Source: Hypsibius dujardini (taxonomy: Eukaryota > Tardigrada > Eutardigrada > Parachela > Hypsibiidae). Taken from it: DNA of 29,843 bases. A model generated the notes under the pieces. The model was not told the origin of the DNA and did not search any database. It worked only from the letters and a program-made list of their open reading frames with translations. Location of the stretch: NCBI GenBank assembly GCA_001579985.1, contig LRSR01005376.1, positions 1 to 29,843 of the forward strand, given 5' to 3'. The first letter of the stretch is position 1. Each line of letters starts with the position of its first letter. This document shows positions 9,918-17,840 of the stretch, in pieces. The position numbers and the translations under genes are program-made.

Positions 9918-10465
9918 CAGGTCATCTTTCTCTCATTTGGACATTCCTTTAAAAATTCGATTAGACAAATTTCCTCAGATTTACTGCGTTTAAAACTGTT
10001 TCGATAGGTATTCAGATTTGTAACTCCAAAAATGAGTGTTTTTATATCTACTGTGTCTAGTCAGAAAGAAAACATGAAAAAACATGTCGACCTATCCCAA
10101 AATGAAAAGTTTGCCAAGACTGTTAGTAATTTCTTTGTAACTGAACAACGGTAAACTACAACGCCGTCAGCGACCAGCAAAATTTTCAACACAAATAAAG
10201 CGTCGGATTGCCCTTAATCAGCAGAAGGTATTGCGGAATAATATGTGAAAATAGTTCCCTTGTATCAAAATCGAACACAAAAAGAGTTCGTGGAGACCAT
10301 TAACATATTATACGAGTATGCATGTTGAACCTGACTCACAAGGAACAGGTTTAAGTTCCGAATGAAAAAGCTTAGCAAAGAGTTCCTGAGATTGATCTAC
10401 CAGTACTGCGTAACTACTTTCAAGTCTTGCCTTCTTGGAGAAAAAAAGTAAGCCTATATAAGAGG
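9918..10465. other. Intergenic spacer, no gene seen
   Basis: The sequence is AT-rich between the hAT-like element and the stop codon of the minus-strand acidic protein, so part of it should be the 3' UTR of that gene. No ORF or structure of note was found. Confidence 0.4.
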
Positions 10466-10999
10466 TTAAAGTTGAGCGTGGACAGTGGAAGGAATGGATT
10501 TAAGTACATCATCTTCCCTCCGTGGAGATCGTGTGGATGCTGCAGAGGACTTGACATCCGGCACGTCTTCTTCCGATTTGTCATCCTCCCCTTCCGCAGT
10601 GCCTTTAACCCGCTCTATGACAGTAGCGGCAGCATCGATGACGCCGCCTACAGCGGACCACATGACAGTTGCGGCTTTTCCCATGATACCGTCAGCCTCT
10701 TCGGCGTCACTGTACATATCATCAGGTCGCGTCATGTCTTCGTCCTCGCTTTCCTCCTCGGATAGAGAGGAAGGGCAGGAGGGGGAATCGAATGTTTCTT
10801 CTGGCGAACTGGTGGGTAGATCCTGGGTCGTCGTTGCGTCACTTCCATTTGATCGGGCGAGGGGAGATTCTTGTTGGGAAGATGGATGGCGCCTGTCACG
10901 TGCACGATCAGAGGCTAATTTGGCTTTCAGCTTAGCCAATTTCACGGCTGCTGCATTACTGACCGAGTTCATTGGAGAAGGGAGTATTTCAGTCTCCAT
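10466..10999 (-). CDS. Acidic, mostly disordered protein of unknown function
   Basis: I do not recognise this protein. One exon encodes 177 residues and starts METEILPSP. The N-terminal third is Ala/Lys/Arg-rich (AAAVKLAKLKAKLASDRARD, helical), and the middle is Ser/Thr/Pro and then Glu/Asp-rich (LSEEESEDEDMTRPDD). A single hydrophobic, Gly/Ala-rich segment follows (GIMGKAATVMWSAVGGVIDA, residues about 108-127). It could be an amphipathic or membrane-associating helix. The tail is again charged. The ATG sits five bases after a good acceptor (CCAACAG, 11006-11005), and a strong donor (GTGAGT) is at 11316-11311, so a 5' UTR intron is likely. A 190-codon ORF runs antisense over the same DNA (10485-11057); I prefer the minus strand for its composition and splice context. 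Confidence 0.6.
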   Translation of the reverse strand: METEILPSPMNSVSNAAAVKLAKLKAKLASDRARDRRHPSSQQESPLARSNGSDATTTQDLPTSSPEETFDSPSCPSSLSEEESEDEDMTRPDDMYSDAEEADGIMGKAATVMWSAVGGVIDAAATVIERVKGTAEGEDDKSEEDVPDVKSSAASTRSPRREDDVLKSIPSTVHAQL

Positions 11000-11004
11000 T
11001 TTAT

Positions 11005-11316
11005 CTGTTGGAATACGAAGAAAATATAAAAGTTACATTTTTTCTGTCAGCTACTAAGCTAACTAGTATGCTAGGATCACACACGTAATATTGCAAGAAG
11101 AAATGAAACATGAAACACTTTGACGGAAAGAATAAATTATTACGTCTTAAAGATAGCTCGGGTCTCAGAGTATTAACAAGTTTTATGGATAATACCGGTG
11201 CGAATTTCGTTTTATTTTATAATGAATTTAGTTTTCAAAATTATATATTCATTGTGGAAAAATCAAATAATTGTGAAGAAGAAAGCGGTTATACAAATTA
11301 TGGTGGGAGTACTCAC
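11005..11316 (-). other. Probable 5' UTR intron of the acidic-protein gene
   Basis: On the minus strand a consensus donor GTGAGTAC begins at 11316. A pyrimidine-containing acceptor ends at 11005, six bases before the start codon. The intron is inferred from these two sites only. The upstream non-coding exon would lie just above 11316. Confidence 0.4.
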
Positions 11317-12022
11317 GATAAAGCAGTAAAGATTGAGCGGGAACGGGAAGAGTTTGTGACTCTTCGAGTGCAATAATAAAACAGCGCAAGCGGAAACTGG
11401 AGTGCCAAATCAATGGAGGAAAGATTTAATTAGAGCTGCGCGTGGGATGCCGTACAAAATGGAGTGGAGAAAAATATATAGGAGGTCAGCGTGTAAGGTT
11501 GACACCGTTTCGATGACTATACTGGTAGCAAGTAGACTCCTTGCGAGCTCTTATGTCATTCAGGCAAGCCGCTGTTTTTCGCTGCTTCAAATGGGCGTGT
11601 TCAGTGTGAGATTGTGTTGCGTGTATACAGTGAGAGAGTGAAAGTTGCCCCAGTGGAAAATCCAATAGGTAATTTTACCACCCTGACCACTTTGCTTGAT
11701 TTGTATACTGTAGTAACCGCAGGCAAGTTGCACCGTTCTCTGCTTCTCAGCGTCTTATAATACTTGAAATTTAATATAAGCTACAAGCAGCGGTAGGAAA
11801 TCAATCAAAAGATAAACAAATAAGCACTGGCAGTAAACCATATTCATTTTTAGGTAGTTTGCAACCCAACATACGGTAGGGAAACAGAAACAGTAACAGC
11901 AGAGATACAGTAAACATACCGAAATATTGCAGAAAACTATAAGCCGTAATTTCTTATGGCTGCTTAACATTTCTCTAGCCTTGCGTCCTTGGTGTTAAAT
12001 TTTCCTTTCTAATATGGCTACA
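11317..12022. other. Intergenic spacer, no gene seen
   Basis: The sequence is mixed and moderately AT-rich. ORFs up to 79 codons lack any family feature. It should contain the promoter of the minus-strand acidic-protein gene, but no clear TATA element can be fixed. Confidence 0.4.
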
Positions 12023-12416
12023 GCTTACTTACCCCTTTCTTGTAGCGTATGGGACGCAGTAACACCCGGCTGTTTTACCCCTTCCTGAACCTCAATAAAA
12101 CCCTGACTATTATACCCCTCGCGAGGTTGGCCGCTCGATTAACATTAAAAATTGAACAATAAAAAAGACATCAGTAAGGACAAACTAGCGCCATGGCTAT
12201 TCTACCCCTCCCATGCTGTCCGTTTGTCCCTTCATTGTCTATCCATCCGTCGTGTTGCCCGTTCATCCGTCGTCCGTCCGCCCGTTATCCGACGGACGGA
12301 AGGAAAACATGGGGAAGGGTAAAATAGCAGGGGCGATTTGGGCCCTGGTGATGCATACAAAGAAGGGCAAAATAGCCAGGGTCTATTTGCGTCCCAGAAA
12401 GGGGGATAAAACAGCC
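12023..12416. repeat. Inverted array of seven GGCTATTTTACCCCTT-like motifs
   Basis: Four degenerate copies of GGCTATTTTACCCCTT lie on the plus strand at about 12023, 12068, 12105 and 12195. Three lie on the minus strand at about 12328-12315, 12377-12363 and 12416-12401. The outer arms also share GGGACGCA (12050-12057 and the complement near 12390). The inner pair extends to CATG, with a CCGTCCGTCC/GACGGACGG palindrome at the centre. The whole reads as one imperfect inverted repeat of about 400 bp. A MITE or foldback element is likely, but no target duplication could be fixed. Confidence 0.6.
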
Positions 12417-12430
12417 TTTCCGTTCTAAAT

Positions 12431-13065
12431 ATATAATCTTGGGAATTGTCTTGTATTTTGCTTTTCGTTCCCCAACATAAAAAGCATTATAATCAATTTA
12501 CGATGAGGCCATCATCGCGGACGTAGAGGGAGTGAAAAGCCGAAATATGCGCGAATTAACTGCATCATGGACCCGTTAGTCCGTCAAATATTGCTTGCCG
12601 CTGAATACGCAATATCACCCAAAAGCATCAGCAAATCATGTTCACGATACTGTACATCCGCCCGAAAAAGCAACCGACAACGACCACCGGATCCGGGACG
12701 AAGAGCATTTGCGCATCACTCCCCACTAACAATCTCAATCATCGCAGGCGCAGCCCCATTTCCCATTATTCATTCTTACTCATTCACTCATCCCATAATA
12801 ACAATCCAATCCGTGCTCTCAATCGCGCAGCATCTGCGCGTATCCCATGCCTTTTCTTCCCAGGCCTTATTACCCAATAACCCAACGATCCGAGTAACGA
12901 AAAAACACCCACCCACTACTCTCTTTTCACAAAAGCATTACTTGCAATCGATATGTATCGCAGTTGCGTTTTATTTCAACGCCTCCCCTCGGAATAATCC
13001 CTTTTATGTTAACCCTATATTTTATGTGGAAATTCGATGTCTCATCCGAGACTGTCTTCTTGCAG
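12431..13065. other. GFRP upstream region with a strongly G-poor plus strand
   Basis: About 12640-12960 is rich in C, A and T but very poor in G on the plus strand (CCCATT, CATTCACTCATCCC and similar). Open frames here (182 and 80 codons) are low-complexity products of that bias. The region ends in a polypyrimidine tract and CAG at 13063-13065, a candidate 5' UTR acceptor for GFRP. Confidence 0.45.
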
Positions 13066-13102
13066 GTACCAACACATATTTCGGCGCAAGGATTGATAAA
13101 GA

Positions 13103-13483
13103 ATGCCCTATGTAATCATCGAGTACAAGGGCGGCTGCGGCGGTGTAACTTGGGTCGGGGACCCCAACTCGGACCCTGGACTGATGCAGTTTCTAGGAGC
13201 TCGCTTGCACGACCATTTTGACCGCGGCTACGAGCCGGGCTATCTGATCCACGCGGTCCCGCGAATTGTCCTCAACAAACTAGAGACGGTCGGGTACAAG
13301 CTTCTCGCCATGAGTGCCACCCATCCCGGTCCGGCGCACCACGATAAGCTCCTCGTCTGGACGCTCCACAAACCCGAGGCCCCGCCCACTTATAGTCCGG
13401 GCAAGGGACCACACATTTCGCAAGGGGCTGGAGGAGGAACTATGAAGGCGTCTGTGACGAAATTAATGTCCAACGGATTTTAA
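13103..13483 (+). CDS. GCHFR: GTP cyclohydrolase I feedback regulatory protein (GFRP)
   Basis: GFRP binds GTP cyclohydrolase I, the entry enzyme of tetrahydrobiopterin synthesis. It transmits feedback inhibition by tetrahydrobiopterin and activation by phenylalanine. One coding exon gives 126 residues starting MPYVIIEY. Family landmarks are VGDPNSDPGLMQFLGA, the PRIVLNKLE segment, GYKLLAMS and LVWTLHKPE. Vertebrate GFRP is about 84 residues. This copy adds a few residues in the loop before LLVWTLHK (HPGPAHHDK) and some 33 residues after LHK, Pro/Gly-rich and then MKASVTKLMSNGF. The start is fixed by the conserved MPY. A probable acceptor at 13065 suggests a non-coding first exon upstream. No GTP cyclohydrolase gene is in the window. 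Confidence 0.88.
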   Translation: MPYVIIEYKGGCGGVTWVGDPNSDPGLMQFLGARLHDHFDRGYEPGYLIHAVPRIVLNKLETVGYKLLAMSATHPGPAHHDKLLVWTLHKPEAPPTYSPGKGPHISQGAGGGTMKASVTKLMSNGF

Positions 13484-13501
13484 TTATCCCACCTTTGTTC
13501 G

Positions 13502-13613
13502 CATGATCATAATGCTTGACTTACCGAGTCAAACTATTTAACTCGGTCATTGGTTGGCCGTGCTCTGATCGAGTTGTATAACTTGACTCGGTGAGGCAAG
13601 CATTCTAATCATG
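13502..13613. repeat. Large hairpin, 44-base inverted arms
   Basis: The left arm 13502-13545 (CATGATCATAATGCTTG and on to AACTCG) pairs with the right arm 13570-13613 (CGAGTTG and on to AATCATG). Roughly 35 of 44 positions match across a 24-base loop. The core ACCGAGTCAA is identical in both arms. It lies 19 bases after the GFRP stop codon, so it would fall in the 3' UTR or terminator region. It may be a foldback transposon remnant. Confidence 0.85.
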
Positions 13614-14320
13614 TGCGTATCTGCAAAATTGTCTGTTGCTCTTTTCTTGGATAATTAAACTTGTTACATCGTTCGACGGGAATTGTTTTCCCACACAAGA
13701 TGGCGACCTGTGTCGAAGTAATCAAGGGGAAACTGACCGGAAGTAAAAGCTAATGTTAATTGAAAGAGCAGCTTACAAGTGTGCATTCAAGCATCGGAGA
13801 AGGAAGTTGATGTTCCGCTGAACGATTCCTAAGTAATTAAATCTGTTTTATATTTAACTATTATCATTTGTATAGAGATTGTACTAATAGAGATGGTAAT
13901 GTGGAAAAGCTCTCAACTGACACGATGTCTGTGGTTGTGACTTTTGAGCCACACGGCCACCACAAAAGTCCAGACAATCTGCATAATGAACACATTTCTA
14001 CTCCTCTTTTGAGTCTTTTCATTTCGTTTATTTGTACTGCCGACTATATGTCTTATTCTAGTGTAATATCGTTCTATTTTCAATTAGTAAATAACATAAG
14101 GAATCGATTCGCACATCTTGTGATTGAGTTCTTGGATTCAAGTTTGGCGACCCGGTAGGACTTTATGGCATGCCAGATGGACCAACGAAGACGTCATCAA
14201 TGATCAATCAATCTCACGTTATTTCCCTTTTAAAAGCGCCCGCTGCTCGCTCGACGTGGACTATTCTTTAAATGAACATAATTCGAATGTGAGTCAGTTG
14301 TTTGTGTGGATGCGGAGAGA
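13614..14320. other. Spacer and probable 5' region of DTD
   Basis: The sequence is AT-rich. ORFs of 96 and 115 codons overlap here, the second running antisense-like into the DTD exon in another frame; neither has family features. The DTD promoter is expected within this stretch, but no element can be fixed. Confidence 0.4.
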
Positions 14321-15338
14321 ATGCGAGCAGTGGTGCAACGAGTGTTTCACGCGTCGATTCGACCTCGCGCTGCGGATTCGGTGGATGAACCGCGTTCCAT
14401 CTCAGCAGGTCTGCTTATATTCCTCGGAATCCACCGCACCGATCAGTCCGCCGACCTGGAGTGGATGGTGAAGAAGATTCTCGGCCTGCGGCTTTTTGAC
14501 GCCGAAGATGGGAGTGAATGGAAGCTGACGGTGAAGGAAGCAGGAGCGGAAATACTCTGCATCAGCCAAGTAAGAACTTAATATGATAGGTTGATTGGAC
14601 GATTGGCGTGTTATCTGGCTCAATCGATTGATTGATTCAAAGGAATGGCGATTTAAGTACATACTATGCCAGTGGAGTGGACTCACTTGTCAGTCCTCAT
14701 GCCTCACGCTCAATGTTTCTGCCTGGGTTCATTGGCTCTATATGGCAACAGAATTGATTAAATTATTATCCAGACGCATTTTCAAACGTTTCATTGTAAT
14801 TAATTTGCAGTGTTGCTCAAATCAAGCTCTATTGGTACGACTTTACTTTTGGCAAATTTATTTTATCAGAGCGCAGTCAAAGATTAATTTATAATTTCGA
14901 AAATTATTTTAAGATTAATTTTAATGTTAAAATGATTTGCAGTGTAGCTTTCTTATTTAAGGATGCAAATGTTTTTGTTTTGTTTTACACAACCTTTGAA
15001 TTTGGGTTGTTATGTGTTTGTTGCAGTACACTCTGTTGGCCATCACCAGCAAAGGCAGCAAGCCGGACTTTCACGAGTGTATGCCGGGAGCGGAGAGTGA
15101 GCCCATGTACGAGAAAGTTCTCACGCAGCTGGGCAAGCTCTACGCGCCGGATAAAATACAGAAGGGATTCTTCGGTGTGACCACTCGCATCTCCTGCGAG
15201 ATGAATGGACCGGTCACTATCACATTAGACTCACCCAAAAAAAATCCCGCTCCTGTCACCACAAAGGTAGCGGTGGTGGAAAAGCCGGCGACTGGAGATG
15301 CCGTCTCCTCCTCTTCATCATCGCCGAAGGAAGTATAG
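14321..15338 (+). CDS. DTD1: D-aminoacyl-tRNA deacylase (DTD)
   Basis: DTD hydrolyses D-amino acids (and glycine) wrongly attached to tRNA, in the cytosol. Two exons, 14321-14569 and 15027-15338, join in phase 0 to give 186 residues. The start MRAVVQRV is the conserved DTD N-terminus; an in-frame GTG 15 bases upstream is ignored. Landmarks are GLLIFLGI, KKILGLRLF, the active-site SQxT motif (SQYT, with the 457-base intron exactly between Gln and Tyr), PDFHECMPG and GPVT. The last motif is usually NxGPxT; here the leading Asn aligns with Met (MNGPVT). A disordered Ser/Pro/Lys tail of about 37 residues follows the catalytic fold, longer than in most DTDs. The stop is TAG, and a polyadenylation signal follows at 15504. 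Confidence 0.93.
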
Positions 15339-15503
15339 CATTGGACCTTTCTTATTTTGCTCCCTTCGTTCGTCCTGTTACGCCCGTTTCGCCAGAGTCT
15401 TGTCCTCTACCCACTTTAATTTGTTTCCATCTTTACCGGTACTCTTCTTTCTACTGTAAATTGAACGGGATTTGGAAACTCGGGTTGACTCTTCTTTTAT
15501 ATA

Positions 15504-15509
15504 AATAAA
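15504..15509 (+). terminator. Polyadenylation signal AATAAA
   Basis: Canonical hexamer 166 bases downstream of the DTD stop codon, within TATAAATAAAC. Likely 3' end of the DTD transcript. Confidence 0.6.
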
Positions 15510-16150
15510 CTGTCTTGAAAATAAGATTTTTTAGTGTAAGTTAGCTGGATTAGTTAAAGAGTATTCTGCCAGGAATATCATCCAATCCGGAGTTTGATTC
15601 CAAACCAGTTGGCAATTAGCCTTTGCAGAAATATTTTCACGAATTGAGTTCTCTAAAGATTAATGTTCCAATACAAACGGTCAGGTTGTTGTTGATCTCG
15701 ACCACTTGACCGATCGCAACCAACTCCAAATAAAATAGAAAACCTTTCCATTGAATGGATTGATACGCAAAAGTTAACTAAGCATTAGGGGCGCCCCGAC
15801 GTTTCGTGCCGAAACAACTCGTCATAGCGTACCCCTGAATTGGTATCGGGGTACATTTCGTACCCTGACATTCTATCCCTACTATTCGCATACCGATAGA
15901 CCCTAAACACTTTTTACTAATACATTGAATGTACATCGAACCAAAAATTTGCCGGGATTCCAGAAAAAATCATTACGCATTCAAAGTGATTGAACCGATT
16001 GTGCCTGAAAGCTTATCAGTAGACTCAACTTTTCTCGTGTACTTCGCACACAAGGTACGAAGAAAAGTCAAGTATTTGAGGTGATCGTGTTGAGACCACG
16101 CTGTCAATGTTGAGAGGAATCAGCTTGTGCACTGTTTCCGGCGGACGGAA
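15510..16150. other. Intergenic spacer with clustered short palindromes
   Basis: No gene is seen. At 15788-15854 three palindromes follow each other: GGGGCGCCCC (15788-15797), GTTTCG-TGC-CGAAAC (15801-15815) and GTACCCC...GGGGTAC (15829-15854). A further hairpin ACTTTTCT...AGAAAAGT spans 16028-16068. Confidence 0.5.
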
Positions 16151-16520
16151 TATCAGTTGTCATCCCGTACAGATGTGCGGATGTTAATTTGTGGGTCGTT
16201 GCTTGGGTTTCGGCATGCCGTGTGGGACAAATCAAAATTTCAAATTTTTTAATTCCACCCTGGTGCTGTTCCAAAAATCATTAAAGTATTGCTGTACCAA
16301 AATTTATGGATGAGTGACTGATAATATTTGGCACTCTGGCAGAATTTTTGTTTTCAATAAACCGGTCAACTTGGGCAAAAAATATGACGTCAGATGTCCC
16401 ACACCGCTTGCCAAAACCCAAACAGCGACCCACAAAGTAACCTCGGCACAGCTGTACCACATGAACCTCTGTATGGGATGTCCGAGGTGAAATTTTCTTG
16501 GCACGACTTGTCAACTGATA
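16151..16520. repeat. Inverted-repeat element with unequal arms
   Basis: 39-base arms at 16191-16229 and 16395-16433 are inverted copies with about five mismatches (GTGGGTCG...GTGTGGGACA). Similarity continues outward through CATCCCGTACAGA to TATCAGTTG (left from 16151, right to 16520). The right arm carries two extra segments of roughly 20-30 bases. The AT-rich interior (about 165 bp) has no gene. It is most simply a MITE or foldback relic; I could not fix a target duplication. Confidence 0.65.
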
Positions 16521-16793
16521 CGAAATGTCTATGATTAGGATATATATCTGGATGGGAATTGTCTGGATACCACTTGTCTGAGTACGATTGATCGGCGAAC
16601 CAATTAGCCCTTGGCCTCTGTGTGAGTGTCCAGTGTCCACACTCCACAGGGTCCATTGTGTACGCGTAGCGTGCATATAGAGGTGACGGTAATTGGTCAC
16701 CGCCGATCAGACGGGAACCCGATTGTTGAGAGCGATAGACGTAGACCATTCTCACAGAGATTACCTGTTCATCACAATTCACAATGCAGATAA
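16521..16793. other. Flank of the decayed locus, no gene seen
   Basis: The stretch contains loosely repeated ACTTGTC...GATACG segments. Two overlapping minus ORFs (139 and 130 codons) cover it and the neighbouring inverted repeat without family features, so I do not call them. Confidence 0.35.
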
Positions 16794-17223
16794 TTATGTC
16801 GGACTTTTTTCTAAGGCTCTGTGGAAGAGGTTAATCAATGTTGTTACCGTCCCGACAATGTCCAGTAGGAAGACGAAATTGTAGGTCGCCACCAGATATC
16901 TGTCGGGCTATATGAAAACCTTCTTTCGCTAAATCAGCCTTTTGAGAGGGAGAAAAAGAGGGTAGATAAAAATGTGCTTTTTTTAAAAGAAATTAGTTTT
17001 GATTATTACTTACCGCATCAGGATATTTTTGGCGGAGATCTAGCTCGAGCCCATCTTCCATATCACGCATGCGCTGAGAGTTGATGCCGGGACTAAATCT
17101 GGCTACTTAAATGGCAAAGGCTACTTCAGGAGCAGTTTCGATGTCACCAAGATGAACTACACGGTGAATAGAGTGTCCCTGTTCTATATGTTCATAATAC
17201 AAGGGATACAGCCTACATGGAAT
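16794..17223 (-). pseudogene. Two terminal exons resembling a cation diffusion facilitator, with nonsense codons
   Basis: Exon A (17223-17014) is bounded by a strong TTTTTTCTTAG acceptor and a GTAAGT donor. It is open in phase 0 for 70 codons except one TAA at 17109-17107. Its text (HSIHRVVHLGDIETAPEVAF, stop, VARFSPG, then DLRQKYPDA) resembles the cytoplasmic C-terminal domain of CDF metal transporters (VIHL...GPEE...AAK...F.PG...P.AR.IYLEPD). Exon B continues RKKVFI, TAG, PDRYLV after an acceptor TGATTTAG at about 16935, and ends in a TAA at 16794. Both internal stops sit where the family has Lys (AAA to TAA) and Glu (GAG to TAG). Alternatively a later acceptor at 16909-16908 (CATATAG) would skip the TAG. 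No membrane-domain exons of such a transporter are present. The family call is a resemblance, not a proof. Confidence 0.45.
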
Positions 17224-17840
17224 CTAAGAAAAAATTACGAAAAAACGAAAATGGAACTCCGAAAATCCAATTAACCAAAAATGAAAACACGGAAAAACTA
17301 AAAACTCCAAAAGGAGAGAAATGAGGAAAATTACATAAATAAAAAAATAAAAGTGGAAAAACCAAATGTTAGAATGAATTAGAAAAATACGTTTTGACCG
17401 CTAACTGGTTAGTATCTTGATGACTGCTGTGAAACGGAATTGACACAGTCCTGTGAATACGTTTAATTGATTAGCTGTTTAATTAAGAAACTGAATTTAG
17501 AATGAACCAAAGAATGCATTCCAAGAAAATGTAAAATACCCATTACCGAACCACATTTTCTCAAATGTTTGTATTTTTCCTCATTTTGAAGATTTTAATT
17601 TTTCCGTGTTTTCACTTTTCGTTAAATTGTGGCTTCGTAGTTTTTCCATTTTCGTTTTGGTTTTCTTTCCTCATAGTTTTTATGCGGGCCAGAGATAAAT
17701 ATTCGGGAAAATGGTTCTGTACTTGTTTAGGAATTTGGATGCACTCGCCCATTTGTAAGTTTATACGCAATAATAGAACATACCTAACCGACCCGATCTG
17801 TTCCACCACCTTGGGTCGTGATGAATGGAAAAGAAATTGG
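17224..17840. other. AT-rich gap between the two gene fragments
   Basis: A and T runs dominate, with repeated GAAAAA and CGGAAAAA words. The expected P450 heme-binding exon (FxxGxRxCxG) and the expected CDF membrane exons are not here. The junction of the two fragments must lie in or near this gap. Confidence 0.4.

Noticed and set aside
10485-11057. 190-codon plus ORF, Ser-rich
   Set aside because: Antisense to the acidic protein; lacks splice or initiation support and composition looks like the complement of Glu/Asp-rich codons. Not fully excluded.
12567-13115. 182-codon plus ORF upstream of GFRP
   Set aside because: Produced by G-poor sequence that lacks stop codons; low-complexity product with no domain.
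16281-16782. Overlapping 139- and 130-codon minus ORFs
   Set aside because: They cover the arm of an inverted repeat and degenerate repeats; no motifs, no splice evidence.
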